Shown: positions 57,901 to 64,000 of the stretch, piece after piece
How the letters are laid out: every line of letters begins with the position of its first letter
How positions within the stretch are numbered: the first letter of the stretch is position 1
The notes under the pieces: generated by a model
The model's database searches: none
Told to the model about the DNA's origin: nothing
Seen by the model: the letters and a program-made list of their open reading frames with translations, nothing else
Program-made: the position numbers and the translations under genes
NCBI GenBank assembly: GCA_030697205.1
Contig: JAUYQP010000045.1
Location: 29,193 to 93,192 of the forward strand
DNA length: 64,000 nucleotides
Source: Mycobacteriales bacterium
GTDB taxonomy: Bacteria; Actinomycetota; Actinomycetes; Mycobacteriales; SCTD01
Reading direction: 5' to 3'

Positions 57901-58510
57901 GCACGCCACCCTCGGGGGAGGCGGACTGCAGCGCGTCGGCGAGGCCGGCGACCTCACCGGTGACGAGCGCCTCGCCGTGGGTGTCGTCGAGGCGCACCAG
58001 CGCCTCACCGGTCGCCACGCCCACCCGCGCCGTCACCGCGCGGCCGTCGGACAGGGAAAGCCCGGTCAGCGAGCGCTGGACCTCGAGGCCGGCGCGGACG
58101 GCACGGTAGGGGTCGTTCTCGTGCGCGACCGGCGCGCCGAACACCGACACGACCGCGTCCCCGACGTACTTCTCGACCGTGCCCCCGAAGGCCACGACGG
58201 TGTCACGCACGGTCTCGAAGAAGGCCCGCTGCGTGCGCTGCAGGTCCTCGGGGTCGAGCGCGTGCGCGGCGGCGGTGAAGCCGACGAGGTCGGCGACGAG
58301 GACCGTGACGGTACGTCGCTCCTCCCCGAACGGCCCCGGTCCCTGATCGCCCGTAGCAGGGGGTCGCAATCCCTCACCGCACGCGCTGCAGAAGGCGGCG
58401 GTCGGGTCGACGGCCTCGTCGCAGCCGGGACAGCGGGCAGGCAGGGACGCCCCGCACTGCCCGCAGAATCGCGTCCCCGACGGGGTCGGCGAGGAGCACG
58501 ACGGGCACAA
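54968..58510 (-). CDS. Adenylate/guanylate cyclase-AAA-TPR regulator with double zinc ribbon
   Basis: 1180 residues. Two zinc ribbons open the protein (Cys 2, 5, 16, 19 and 27, 30, 41, 44). A class III cyclase domain (about 66-240) follows, with both metal aspartates D74 (VADLVGF) and D118 (KYVGDAVVSVFG). Then an AAA/STAND ATPase has Walker A DPGIGKS (286-292) and Walker B VLVLEDLHWAD, and about 500 residues of TPR-like helices end the chain. No DNA-binding domain is present. No ATG or GTG fits; TTG 58510, 22 bases after the glpK stop, keeps the first ribbon intact. It may be co-transcribed with glpK. Confidence 0.88.
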   Translation of the reverse strand: MCPSCSSPTPSGTRFCGQCGASLPARCPGCDEAVDPTAAFCSACGEGLRPPATGDQGPGPFGEERRTVTVLVADLVGFTAAAHALDPEDLQRTQRAFFETVRDTVVAFGGTVEKYVGDAVVSVFGAPVAHENDPYRAVRAGLEVQRSLTGLSLSDGRAVTARVGVATGEALVRLDDTHGEALVTGEVAGLADALQSASPEGGVLVGPLAHRATASSVDYGEQRAVAVPGRSAPLEAWVATRIRARTDDVVDTLPLVGREPEVALLTGALQRAVQENRCQLVTLVADPGIGKSRLVRALKEFLDSPALPALVRWRSGHCLPYGEGVAFWALGQVVKAQAGILETDSATVAGLRLETSVHSLLGRSLDPVGVAGVTASLATLLGLPTGSPDSAEAHSAWRRYLVALAEDAPTVLVLEDLHWADEALLDFVQQLAEAASSVPLLIVTTARPELLRRRSDWSGGLRDALTLTLAPLNERDTALVLTRLLGQTVLPAALQERLIDLSGGNPLYAEEYVRMLVDSGVVVRDQLQPAATTGMDASTLDALPLPDSVQGVVDSRLDLLTPAERLVVSAAAVVGEVFWEGAVAAVADTDLDLVRTCLHSLEQREVVRRAPTTAVEGEAEYAFRHVLVRDAAYHRISRVVRLSHHERCAGWLDRLAAHRGDDVAELQAHHRTSVFELAATLGLDTEPHAQQARSALTTAAERALRLQSIGTAHALAQRAVMLWHGERESLGHWQAVLFAEEVFFLHAQHEFHDSGGPARIAAAGEALLELGHLAEAARAETLLGRIEWFRAEEAQARLHVSRALDLLTDQPDSEQKASALVELARIDMLAHRLDSAAELAERARTMGRELGLQEIEANALITLGCARYLTGDEQGMTDQAEALQFCRDHRLRATARAMNNLAATLQEEGQLRRSYGLLAELRTHGKGFGLSLTSTTSLADQALQAYYDGDWDAALDLAHELLDDSGDAAHWEVHLVVLRAWLLMLRGDDAPDDLDRALRAVRHGGFPQLVRPVLALVAACRLLDHRHEEAVELLDELVDDWDRHGIGGGAREWLPATTFSVIALAREDGGRRLQRVAERLEAVRRPTLWVKASLASCRSARLALEGRPAEALEQALLTVALHERIADASGRALAAAATVKTAWAAGDEPAARRLEQETLAFVSRSGAKRLLHWIERPLPV

Positions 58511-58532
58511 GGCACCGATGGGGCAGATCGTG

Positions 58533-60014
58533 TCAGCCCGAAGGGTGTTCTGACCAGCCCCGGGAGCGCTCGACGGCCCGCAGCCAGCGCGCGTGGCCGC
58601 CGTCGTCGCGCGCGCCCGGGACGGGCTCGAAGCGCCGGTCGAGGCGCCAGGTCGCCGCGAGCTCGTCGCGGCTCGACCACACGCCCGCCCCGAGCCCGGC
58701 CAGGAACGCCGCCCCGAGGGCCGTCGTCTCGAGCACCTCGGGCCGCTGCACCGCCACACCGAGCTGGTCGGCCTGCAGCTGGCAGAGCAGGTCGTTCGCG
58801 GACGCGCCGCCGTCGACGCGCAGGTCGGGCAGCGAGAGCCCGGCCTCGTCGGTCATCGCGTCCACGACGTCGCGGACCTCGAAGGCGATCGCATCCAGGG
58901 TGGCCCGCGCGAGGTGCGCTCTCGTCGTACCCCTGGTGATGCCCAGCACCGTGCCCCTCGCGTCCGGGTCCCAGTGGGGGGCGCCGAGGCCGGTCAGCGC
59001 GGGCACGAAGACGACCCCGCCGCTGTCGTCGACCGAGCGGGCCAGCGCCTCGACCTCGCTCGCCGAGCCGATGAGCTGCAGGCCGTCACGCAGCCACTGC
59101 ACGGCCGCGCCGGTGACGAAGACCGCGCCCTCGAGAGCGAAGGTGGTCGTGCCGTCCGGGTCGCGCCACGCCACCGTCGTCAGCAGCCGCTCCGAGAGCA
59201 CCGGTGACGTGCCCGTGTTGACCAGCACGAAAGACCCGGTGCCGTAGGTGCACTTGCTGCTGCCCGCGTCGTAGCAGCCCTGGCCGAACAGCGCGGCCTG
59301 CTGGTCGCCGGCGATGCCGGAGATCGGCACGTCGAGGCCGAGGAAGCTCTCGGGGTCGGTGCGCGCGAGCTCGCCCCACGAGGGCACGACCTCGGGAAGG
59401 GCGGACAGGGGTACGCCGAACAGCCCGCACAGCTCCTCGGACCACTGGCCGGCGCGCAGGTCGTAGAGCAGGGTGCGGCTGGCGTTGCTCGCGTCGGTGA
59501 CGTGGCGGCTGCCGCCGGTGAGGCGGGCGACGACGTAGGAGTCGACGGTGCCGACGGCCAGGGCGCCGGAGGTGACGCCCTCCCAGGTGGCGCGGTCGTG
59601 GCGCGAGAGCCAGGCCAGCTTGGTCGCGGTGAAGTAGGGGTCCAGGCGCAACCCGGTCAGCTCGGCGACCCGTGGCTCGTGTCCGGCCTCGCGCAGGTGC
59701 TCGCACAGGTGGGTGGTGCGGCGGTCCTGCCAGACGATCGCGCGGCGCGGGGCCGACAGCCGCTGCCGGTCCCAGACGACCGCGGTCTCGCGCTGGTTGG
59801 TGATGCCGACGGCGCGGACCTCCTGCCCGAGCAGGGCCTCCCGGCAGGCGCGCAGCGTCGAGACCCAGATCTCCTCGGGCTCGTGCTCGACCCAGCCGGG
59901 CTGCGGGAAGTGCTGCGGGAACTCCTGGTAGCCGCGGCTGACGACAGCGCCGTCCTCGGCCACGACCAGCGCGGTGACGCCGGTGGTGCCGACGTCGATC
60001 GCGAGCACGCTCAC
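58533..60014 (-). CDS. glpK: Glycerol kinase
   Basis: 493 residues of the FGGY family. DVGTTGVTALVV, ITNQRETAVVWDR, WQDRRTT, GIAGDQQAALFGQGC, KCTYGTGSFVLVNTG and the C-terminal DGGASANDLLCQLQAD all match GlpK. It phosphorylates glycerol to glycerol 3-phosphate. GTG 60014 overlaps the DUF1028 stop (GTGA). No glpF or glpD is adjacent; instead the large cyclase follows. Confidence 0.93.
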   Translation of the reverse strand: MSVLAIDVGTTGVTALVVAEDGAVVSRGYQEFPQHFPQPGWVEHEPEEIWVSTLRACREALLGQEVRAVGITNQRETAVVWDRQRLSAPRRAIVWQDRRTTHLCEHLREAGHEPRVAELTGLRLDPYFTATKLAWLSRHDRATWEGVTSGALAVGTVDSYVVARLTGGSRHVTDASNASRTLLYDLRAGQWSEELCGLFGVPLSALPEVVPSWGELARTDPESFLGLDVPISGIAGDQQAALFGQGCYDAGSSKCTYGTGSFVLVNTGTSPVLSERLLTTVAWRDPDGTTTFALEGAVFVTGAAVQWLRDGLQLIGSASEVEALARSVDDSGGVVFVPALTGLGAPHWDPDARGTVLGITRGTTRAHLARATLDAIAFEVRDVVDAMTDEAGLSLPDLRVDGGASANDLLCQLQADQLGVAVQRPEVLETTALGAAFLAGLGAGVWSSRDELAATWRLDRRFEPVPGARDDGGHARWLRAVERSRGWSEHPSG

Positions 60015-60814
60015 GGGGTGGCCTCCCGCAGCTTGCCCAGGACCACCGGGTCGATGGCGCCGTCGACCATCCGCTCCTCGTAGTTCTCGACGCCCGCCCA
60101 GGAGTCCAAGCTCGGGTGGCCGAGCCGGGCGAGCCGCTCAGCCACCTCCGCGGCGAGGTCGCCCTCGAGCGGCAGCGTCGAGCCGGGCTTGCCGAAGTAG
60201 AGGTCGTAGAGGTCGAGCAGGCGGGCGAGCTCGCCCACCGGCTCGGGGTGGTCGTCGACACGGACATCGACGAGGACGTCGCTGCCGCCGCCGTAGCCGC
60301 CGCCCTCGGAGACGACGTAGAGCGCGGCGCTCTGCTTGCCGCGCCGGTCCCCGCCGGCGGCGTCGCCCGCGGTGAGGGCCGCGACGAGCCGGTGGGCCAG
60401 GGGGCCGTTGCTCGCCTCGAACGCCTCGGCCATGGCGTCGACGACCTCAGGGCCGGTGAGGATGTTGCCCTGCACGGCCCACCCGTCACCGGTGCGCCCG
60501 CCCGCCCAGGGGTGGCAGCCCGGCCCGGTGAAGGTCGCGGCGCCGCCGTCGCGGTCGACGACGCCGGCCTGCCGCTCGTCGCGGCCGTCGTCGGCGCCGG
60601 TCAGCGCCTCGAGCACCTCCTGGGCGCCGCGGCCCTCGGCGAGCAGCGCCAGGCCGTCGGGGCGGTAGCGCAGGTTGGCGGCCGCCTGGGTCGCCACCGC
60701 GCCGGCGCCGAAGGCCGCCGCCGGCACCGCCGCACCCACCGCGAGGAACTTGCTGGCCACCGCCACACCCCACTGCGCGCCGTCTGCGGACCGGGCCACG
60801 ATCGAGAAGGTCAT
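60011..60814 (-). CDS. DUF1028 protein, predicted Ntn-type hydrolase
   Basis: 267 residues. MTFSIVARS, GVAVASKFLAVGAAVP and ATQAAANLRYRPDGLALL are characteristic of DUF1028, thought to be Ntn-hydrolase-like. After the core, the DRRGKQSAALYVVSEGGGYGG segment and an acidic C-terminal domain follow, again as in the family. I chose ATG 60814 over TTG 60823; TAGGTT (minus, 60822-60827) lies seven bases upstream, implying a leaderless message. It is coupled to glpK. The substrate is unknown. Confidence 0.87.
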   Translation of the reverse strand: MTFSIVARSADGAQWGVAVASKFLAVGAAVPAAAFGAGAVATQAAANLRYRPDGLALLAEGRGAQEVLEALTGADDGRDERQAGVVDRDGGAATFTGPGCHPWAGGRTGDGWAVQGNILTGPEVVDAMAEAFEASNGPLAHRLVAALTAGDAAGGDRRGKQSAALYVVSEGGGYGGGSDVLVDVRVDDHPEPVGELARLLDLYDLYFGKPGSTLPLEGDLAAEVAERLARLGHPSLDSWAGVENYEERMVDGAIDPVVLGKLREATP

Positions 60815-60849
60815 GCGCGGCAACCTATCGGCGCCCCTACGGTGGGCGG
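60815..60849. promoter_or_regulatory. Back-to-back leaderless promoters of the DUF1028 and RNase AS genes
   Basis: Only 35 bases separate two divergent start codons. TAGGTT on the minus strand (60822-60827) and TACGGT on the plus strand (60838-60843) are each 6-7 bases from their start. Each -35 region must fall inside the other promoter or gene, so the two are likely mutually exclusive or co-regulated. Confidence 0.55.
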
Positions 60850-61335
60850 GTGAGGTTCTTCTACGACGCCGAGTTCGGCCGCACCGCGCCGGACGTCACC
60901 CTGGTGTCGATCGCGGTCGTCGCCGAGGACGGGCGCGAGTACTACGCCGTGTCGAGCGAGTGGGACCCGCTCGAGGTCCACCCCTGGGTGGCGGACAACG
61001 TCGTACCCCAGCTGCCGCCCGCCTCGACCTGGAAGAGCCGCTCGCTCATCCGCGACGAGCTGGAGGCCTTCCTCGGTCGCGACGTGGAGCTGTGGGCGTG
61101 GTTCGGCGCCTACGACCACGTCGCGCTGTGCCAGCTGTGGGGCGACATGCCCTCGCTGCCCCGGGCGGTGCCGCGCCTCACCCTCGACGTGCGCCAGCTG
61201 TGGCAGCACCTCGGACGGCCGCTGCTGCCCAAGCAGGAGGGCGGGCTGCACGACGCGCTGGCCGACGCCCGCCACGTGAAGGTGAAGTTCGACGCGCTCG
61301 CCGAGCGGGCATACCTGCTCGGCCTGGAGCTGTAG
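60850..61335 (+). CDS. Poly(A)-specific 3'-exoribonuclease RNase AS
   Basis: 161 residues. D6 and E8 (FYDAEF), D89 (AYDHVALCQLWG) and H134/D139 (HDALADARH) form the DEDDh site, and VAEDGREYYAVS is conserved with mycobacterial RNase AS, which removes adenylates from RNA 3' ends. The gene is leaderless by its promoter. Its stop abuts that of the next, convergent gene with no base between. Confidence 0.9.
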   Translation: MRFFYDAEFGRTAPDVTLVSIAVVAEDGREYYAVSSEWDPLEVHPWVADNVVPQLPPASTWKSRSLIRDELEAFLGRDVELWAWFGAYDHVALCQLWGDMPSLPRAVPRLTLDVRQLWQHLGRPLLPKQEGGLHDALADARHVKVKFDALAERAYLLGLEL

Positions 61336-61773
61336 CTACCGCGTGAGGTGCGCGTCCGCGGCGGCCTGGTCGTAGGCAAGGGTCTGCGTCGCGCGGGCCT
61401 TGCCGTCCGGGGTCATCTCCTGCACCAGCACGAAGCGGTTGGTCTGCGTCTGACCGGCGATCGTCGAGGTCGAGTCGTAGATCGCGCACGCGTGGGCGTC
61501 GTCGGCGAGCACCGACACGACCTGCATCGAGATCGTCCCGCCGGTCCGCTCGAACAGCGCGCCGAACATGCCCGAGATCGCGTCCCAGCCGCGGTAGGTC
61601 CCGGCGAGCGCGGAGGTGCCGGCGTTGGTCCACACGGCGTCGTCGGTCATGGTCGCGCGGATCGTGTCGAGGTCGCCGCGCCCGAAGGCCGCGAAGCCGT
61701 CTCGGAGCACCTTCGCGTTCGGGTGCTCGGTCGTGGTGACGCTGAGGTCCTTCGCGGTGCGGGTGGTCGGCAT
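61336..61773 (-). CDS. SnoaL/NTF2-like protein
   Basis: 145 residues. The alpha-beta cone pattern (VLRDGFAAFGRGDLDTIRATM, DDAVWTNAG, YRGWDAISGMF, then four strands) is that of SnoaL-like proteins, with a C-terminal ATQTLAYDQAAADAHL tail. These may be isomerases, hydratases or ligand binders; no active residue can be assigned. ATG 61773 has GGAGG upstream, so it is a normally led message. Confidence 0.8.
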   Translation of the reverse strand: MPTTRTAKDLSVTTTEHPNAKVLRDGFAAFGRGDLDTIRATMTDDAVWTNAGTSALAGTYRGWDAISGMFGALFERTGGTISMQVVSVLADDAHACAIYDSTSTIAGQTQTNRFVLVQEMTPDGKARATQTLAYDQAAADAHLTR

Positions 61774-61858
61774 CGTTGCCTCCAGGGAGGTTCCGGGTCG
61801 CGGCGCGGGCCGTCGCGGCCTCCACCCGCGACCGTCCCACCGCCCGCGTCCGCTGCCT

Positions 61859-61876
61859 GTCACCCGCCCGGGTGAC
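61859..61876 (-). terminator. Stem-loop after the RlpA-like gene
   Basis: GTCACCCG (61859-61866) pairs perfectly with CGGGTGAC (61869-61876), six bases beyond the stop on the minus strand. Confidence 0.55.
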
Positions 61877-61881
61877 GGCCC

Positions 61882-62910
61882 TCAGACGGGCGCGAGGACC
61901 TCGATGACGACGCTCGCGACGCCGTCGTAGCCCAGGGCGCGCGAGCCCGCGCGGGACATGTCGAGGATGCGCGGACCGACGTAGGGCCCTCTGTCGTTGA
62001 CCAGGCAGCTCACGGCCAGGCCGGCCCGCGACACCCTGATCACGGTGCCGAGCGGCAGCTGCTTGTGGGCGCAGGTGAGCCGCTCGGGGTCGTAGGGGTT
62101 GCCACTCGCCGTCGGGCTGCCGACGAAGCCGGGGCCGTACCACGACGCGAGGCCCTCGAGGACCGCGCCGGTCGGGGCGTAGCCCTGCGGGTAGCCGGAG
62201 CCGGCCGCCTCGACGAGCGCGATGACCGGTGCCTCGCGCTCAGCGGCCCGCTGACTGCGACGGGTCTGCGCGGGGGTCAGCGCCACGGTGACGGTGGCGC
62301 TGACGGCGTCGAGGGCAGCCCGCGCCGCGGCCAGCTGCGCCTTGACCTGCTCGTCCCGGGCCAGCCGCTCGGCCTGCGCCAGCAGCACCCGGGCACGCTC
62401 CTGGGCGGTGAGCACCGCCACGGACCGGGCCCGCAGGGAGGCGCGGAAGGCAGCCGCACGGGCCCGCAGCGCGCGCACCTGCTCCGACTCCTGGGTGACC
62501 GCGTCGACGAGGTCCTGCTCCACCTGCACGGCCGCCTCGGCACCGGCCGCCGCGATCCGCTCGAGCCCGGGCGCGGCCAGCGAGCGCCGCAGCGACCCGA
62601 GCGGGTCGGGCCGGGACAGGACGTAGACCTCACGGACCCGCGCCTCGAGGTCGGCGCGCGCCGCGTCCTTGTGCTCCTCGAGGTCCTGCAGGGCGATGCG
62701 CAGCCCCCCGTCGCGCGCGGCGGCATCCGACAGCTCGTCGGCGAGCCGCTGCGCCTCGGCAGTGACGGCCGTCAGCTCGGCCTGCAGCCGGGGGAGGTCC
62801 CGCGCGGACACCGGCCGGGTCTCGGCCGACGCACCGAGCGCGGGCACGAGGGCGACGGCCGCTGCCAGCGCGATCAGGGCAGCAGCCATCGTCGTACGCC
62901 GAAGGGCCAC
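61882..62910 (-). CDS. Secreted RlpA-like (double-psi beta-barrel) protein with coiled coil
   Basis: 342 residues. A signal peptide (about 1-30) and a coiled coil (about 35-215) lead to a C-terminal DPBB domain: ASWYGPGF, TASGNPYDP, LTCAHKQLPLGT and NDRGPYV, with the Asp that is catalytic in RlpA lytic transglycosylases. No SPOR domain is present. The layout mirrors the NlpC/P60 protein at 20226. GTG 62910 was chosen because it gives the signal peptide its basic start (VALRRTT); ATG 62889 is the alternative. It diverges from the phosphofructokinase gene. Confidence 0.85.
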   Translation of the reverse strand: MALRRTTMAAALIALAAAVALVPALGASAETRPVSARDLPRLQAELTAVTAEAQRLADELSDAAARDGGLRIALQDLEEHKDAARADLEARVREVYVLSRPDPLGSLRRSLAAPGLERIAAAGAEAAVQVEQDLVDAVTQESEQVRALRARAAAFRASLRARSVAVLTAQERARVLLAQAERLARDEQVKAQLAAARAALDAVSATVTVALTPAQTRRSQRAAEREAPVIALVEAAGSGYPQGYAPTGAVLEGLASWYGPGFVGSPTASGNPYDPERLTCAHKQLPLGTVIRVSRAGLAVSCLVNDRGPYVGPRILDMSRAGSRALGYDGVASVVIEVLAPV

Positions 62911-62949
62911 ACCTGCCTCTCGACGCGTCCGACCGCGGTCTTGACCGAG

Positions 62950-62955
62950 TACGGT
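62950..62955 (+). promoter_or_regulatory. -10 element, leaderless promoter of the phosphofructokinase gene
   Basis: TACGGT, six bases before ATG 62962. Confidence 0.55.
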
Positions 62956-62961
62956 CCGCCC

Positions 62962-63987
62962 ATGCGCATCGGAGTGCTCACCGGCGGCGGCGACTGCCCC
63001 GGCCTCAACGCCGTCATCCGCGCCGTCGTCCGCAAGGGCGTCGAGGTCTACGGGCACACCTTCGTCGGCTTCCGCGACGGCTGGCGGGGCCCGCTCGAGG
63101 GCGTGACGATGGAGCTCGGGGTCCCGCAGGTGCGCGGCATCCTGCCCCGCGGCGGCACGATCCTCGGCAGCTCGCGGACCAACCCGATCAAGGTCGACGG
63201 CGGCGTCGAGCGGATCGAGAAGAACCTGCGCGAGCTCGGGGTCGACGCGCTGATCGCCATCGGCGGCGAGGACACCCTGGGCGTCGCGACCCGGCTCGCC
63301 GCTGCCGGCCTGACTGTTGTCGGGGTCCCGAAGACCATCGACAACGACCTGGGCGCGACCGACTACACGTTCGGCTTCGACACCGCCGTGCAGATCGCCG
63401 TCGACGCCATCGACCGGCTGCACACCACCGCCGAGTCCCACCACCGCGCGCTCATCGTCGAGGTCATGGGCCGTCACGCCGGCTGGATCGCGCTGCACTC
63501 CGGCCTCGCCGGCGGGGCCAACGTCATCCTCATCCCGGAGCGGCCGTTCGACATCGACAAGGTCTGCGCGTACGTCCAGGCCCGCTTCGAGCGGCACTTC
63601 GCGCCGATCATCGTCGTCGCCGAGGGGGCGCAGCCGGCCGAGGGCACGATGGAGCTGCAGACCGGTGAGCTCGACGCCTTCGGCCACGTCCGGCTCGGTG
63701 GCATCGGCCAGGTGCTCGAGCGCGAGATCGAGGCCCGCACCGGCTACGAGTCGAGGCAGACCGTGCTCGGTCACGTCCAGCGCGGCGGCACCCCGACGGC
63801 GTACGACCGGATCCTCGCGACCCGCTTCGGGCTGCACGCCATCGACGCCGTCCACGAGGGCGACAGCGGCGTCATGGTCGCGCTGCACGGCACCGACATC
63901 GTGCGCGTGCCGCTCGAGGAGGCGACCCAAGAGCTCAAGCTGGTCCCGCTCGAGCGCTACGCCGAGGCCGAGGTCTTCTTCGGCTGA
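62962..63987 (+). CDS. pfp: Phosphofructokinase, predicted pyrophosphate-dependent
   Basis: 341 residues. GVLTGGGDCPGLNAVI, TIDNDL with catalytic Asp and MGRHAGWIA identify the PfkA family. The specificity positions are D104 (GGEDTLG, 101-107) and K124 (VPKTIDND), the pair seen in pyrophosphate-using enzymes such as that of Amycolatopsis methanolica; ATP-users have Gly at both. It should therefore use PPi and work reversibly between fructose 6-phosphate and fructose 1,6-bisphosphate. Confidence 0.9.
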   Translation: MRIGVLTGGGDCPGLNAVIRAVVRKGVEVYGHTFVGFRDGWRGPLEGVTMELGVPQVRGILPRGGTILGSSRTNPIKVDGGVERIEKNLRELGVDALIAIGGEDTLGVATRLAAAGLTVVGVPKTIDNDLGATDYTFGFDTAVQIAVDAIDRLHTTAESHHRALIVEVMGRHAGWIALHSGLAGGANVILIPERPFDIDKVCAYVQARFERHFAPIIVVAEGAQPAEGTMELQTGELDAFGHVRLGGIGQVLEREIEARTGYESRQTVLGHVQRGGTPTAYDRILATRFGLHAIDAVHEGDSGVMVALHGTDIVRVPLEEATQELKLVPLERYAEAEVFFG

Positions 63988-64000
63988 CGGGCGTCGCCCC

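Noticed and set aside
62941..62946. TTGACC as a -35 box for the phosphofructokinase promoter
   Set aside because: It is only three bases from the -10 hexamer, far from the 16-18 needed.
1..64000. tRNA, rRNA, insertion sequences or prophage
   Set aside because: I looked for CCA-ended cloverleafs, transposase motifs and phage structural genes and saw none; a tRNAscan or Infernal run would be needed to exclude a missed tRNA.

Overview
The window is about 73% G+C in most places. It uses GTG starts freely, packs genes with 1-4 base stop/start overlaps, and carries clear actinobacterial marker genes: a QcrCAB-CtaE cytochrome bc-aa3 branch with di-haem QcrC, septation protein SepH, mannosyltransferase PimB, RNase AS, a MacS/MacR-like two-component pair and a DEDDh-exonuclease/UvrC-like fusion. 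It is best read as the chromosome of a high-G+C actinomycete. The gene order (bc1 genes, trpD, Lrp, exonuclease; then NlpC/P60, PimB, acyl-CoA ligase, ROK glucokinase, PlsC, MacS/R, phosphofructokinase) resembles the Streptomyces neighbourhood as I remember it. The lineage cannot be fixed from sequence alone.

Layout. 1-8.3 kb: a truncated gene, the respiratory operon qcrC-qcrA-qcrB led by ctaE (minus), divergent ctaG, an atypical receiver protein overlapping trpD, and an Lrp-type RAM protein. 8.3-10.1 kb: exonuclease/GIY-YIG fusion. 10.1-17.5 kb: a secreted/cell-surface locus with two DUF4331 (SHREAP) proteins, a class F sortase, a NicO-type metal permease with a histidine-rich loop, and an anchored TPR protein. 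17.5-27.1 kb: small zinc-ribbon and lipoproteins, an NYN-domain protein, a c-di-AMP riboswitch ahead of an NlpC/P60 hydrolase, sepH, two metalloproteases and pimB. 27.2-29.5 kb: an ABC transporter. 29.5-41.3 kb: a type IV pilus region (PilT on plus; PilB, PilC, four pilin-like proteins and a membrane protein on minus) flanked by a histidine kinase/response regulator pair; the minor-pilin part is visibly less G+C rich. 41.4-54.9 kb: acyl-CoA ligase, phosphoesterase, SRPBCC protein, ArsA-like ATPase, ROK glucokinase, carbamate kinase, a TIGR00300 enzyme, hydrolase, acyltransferase and MacS/R. 55-64 kb: a 1180-residue cyclase/AAA/TPR regulator behind glpK, a DUF1028 protein, RNase AS, a SnoaL-like protein, an RlpA-like protein and a phosphofructokinase whose residues D104 and K124 predict use of pyrophosphate.

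Cross-cutting signals. At least eleven genes have a TANNNT hexamer 6 or 7 bases before the start codon and no ribosome binding site, which predicts leaderless mRNAs. Palindromic elements with a TGATCA core recur between genes, and one family occurs as three in-frame copies inside the metal permease, where it encodes the histidine-rich loop. Two second messengers are suggested: c-di-AMP (riboswitch) and c-di-GMP (MshEN-like domain on PilB). No tRNA, rRNA, CRISPR array, prophage or insertion sequence was recognised.
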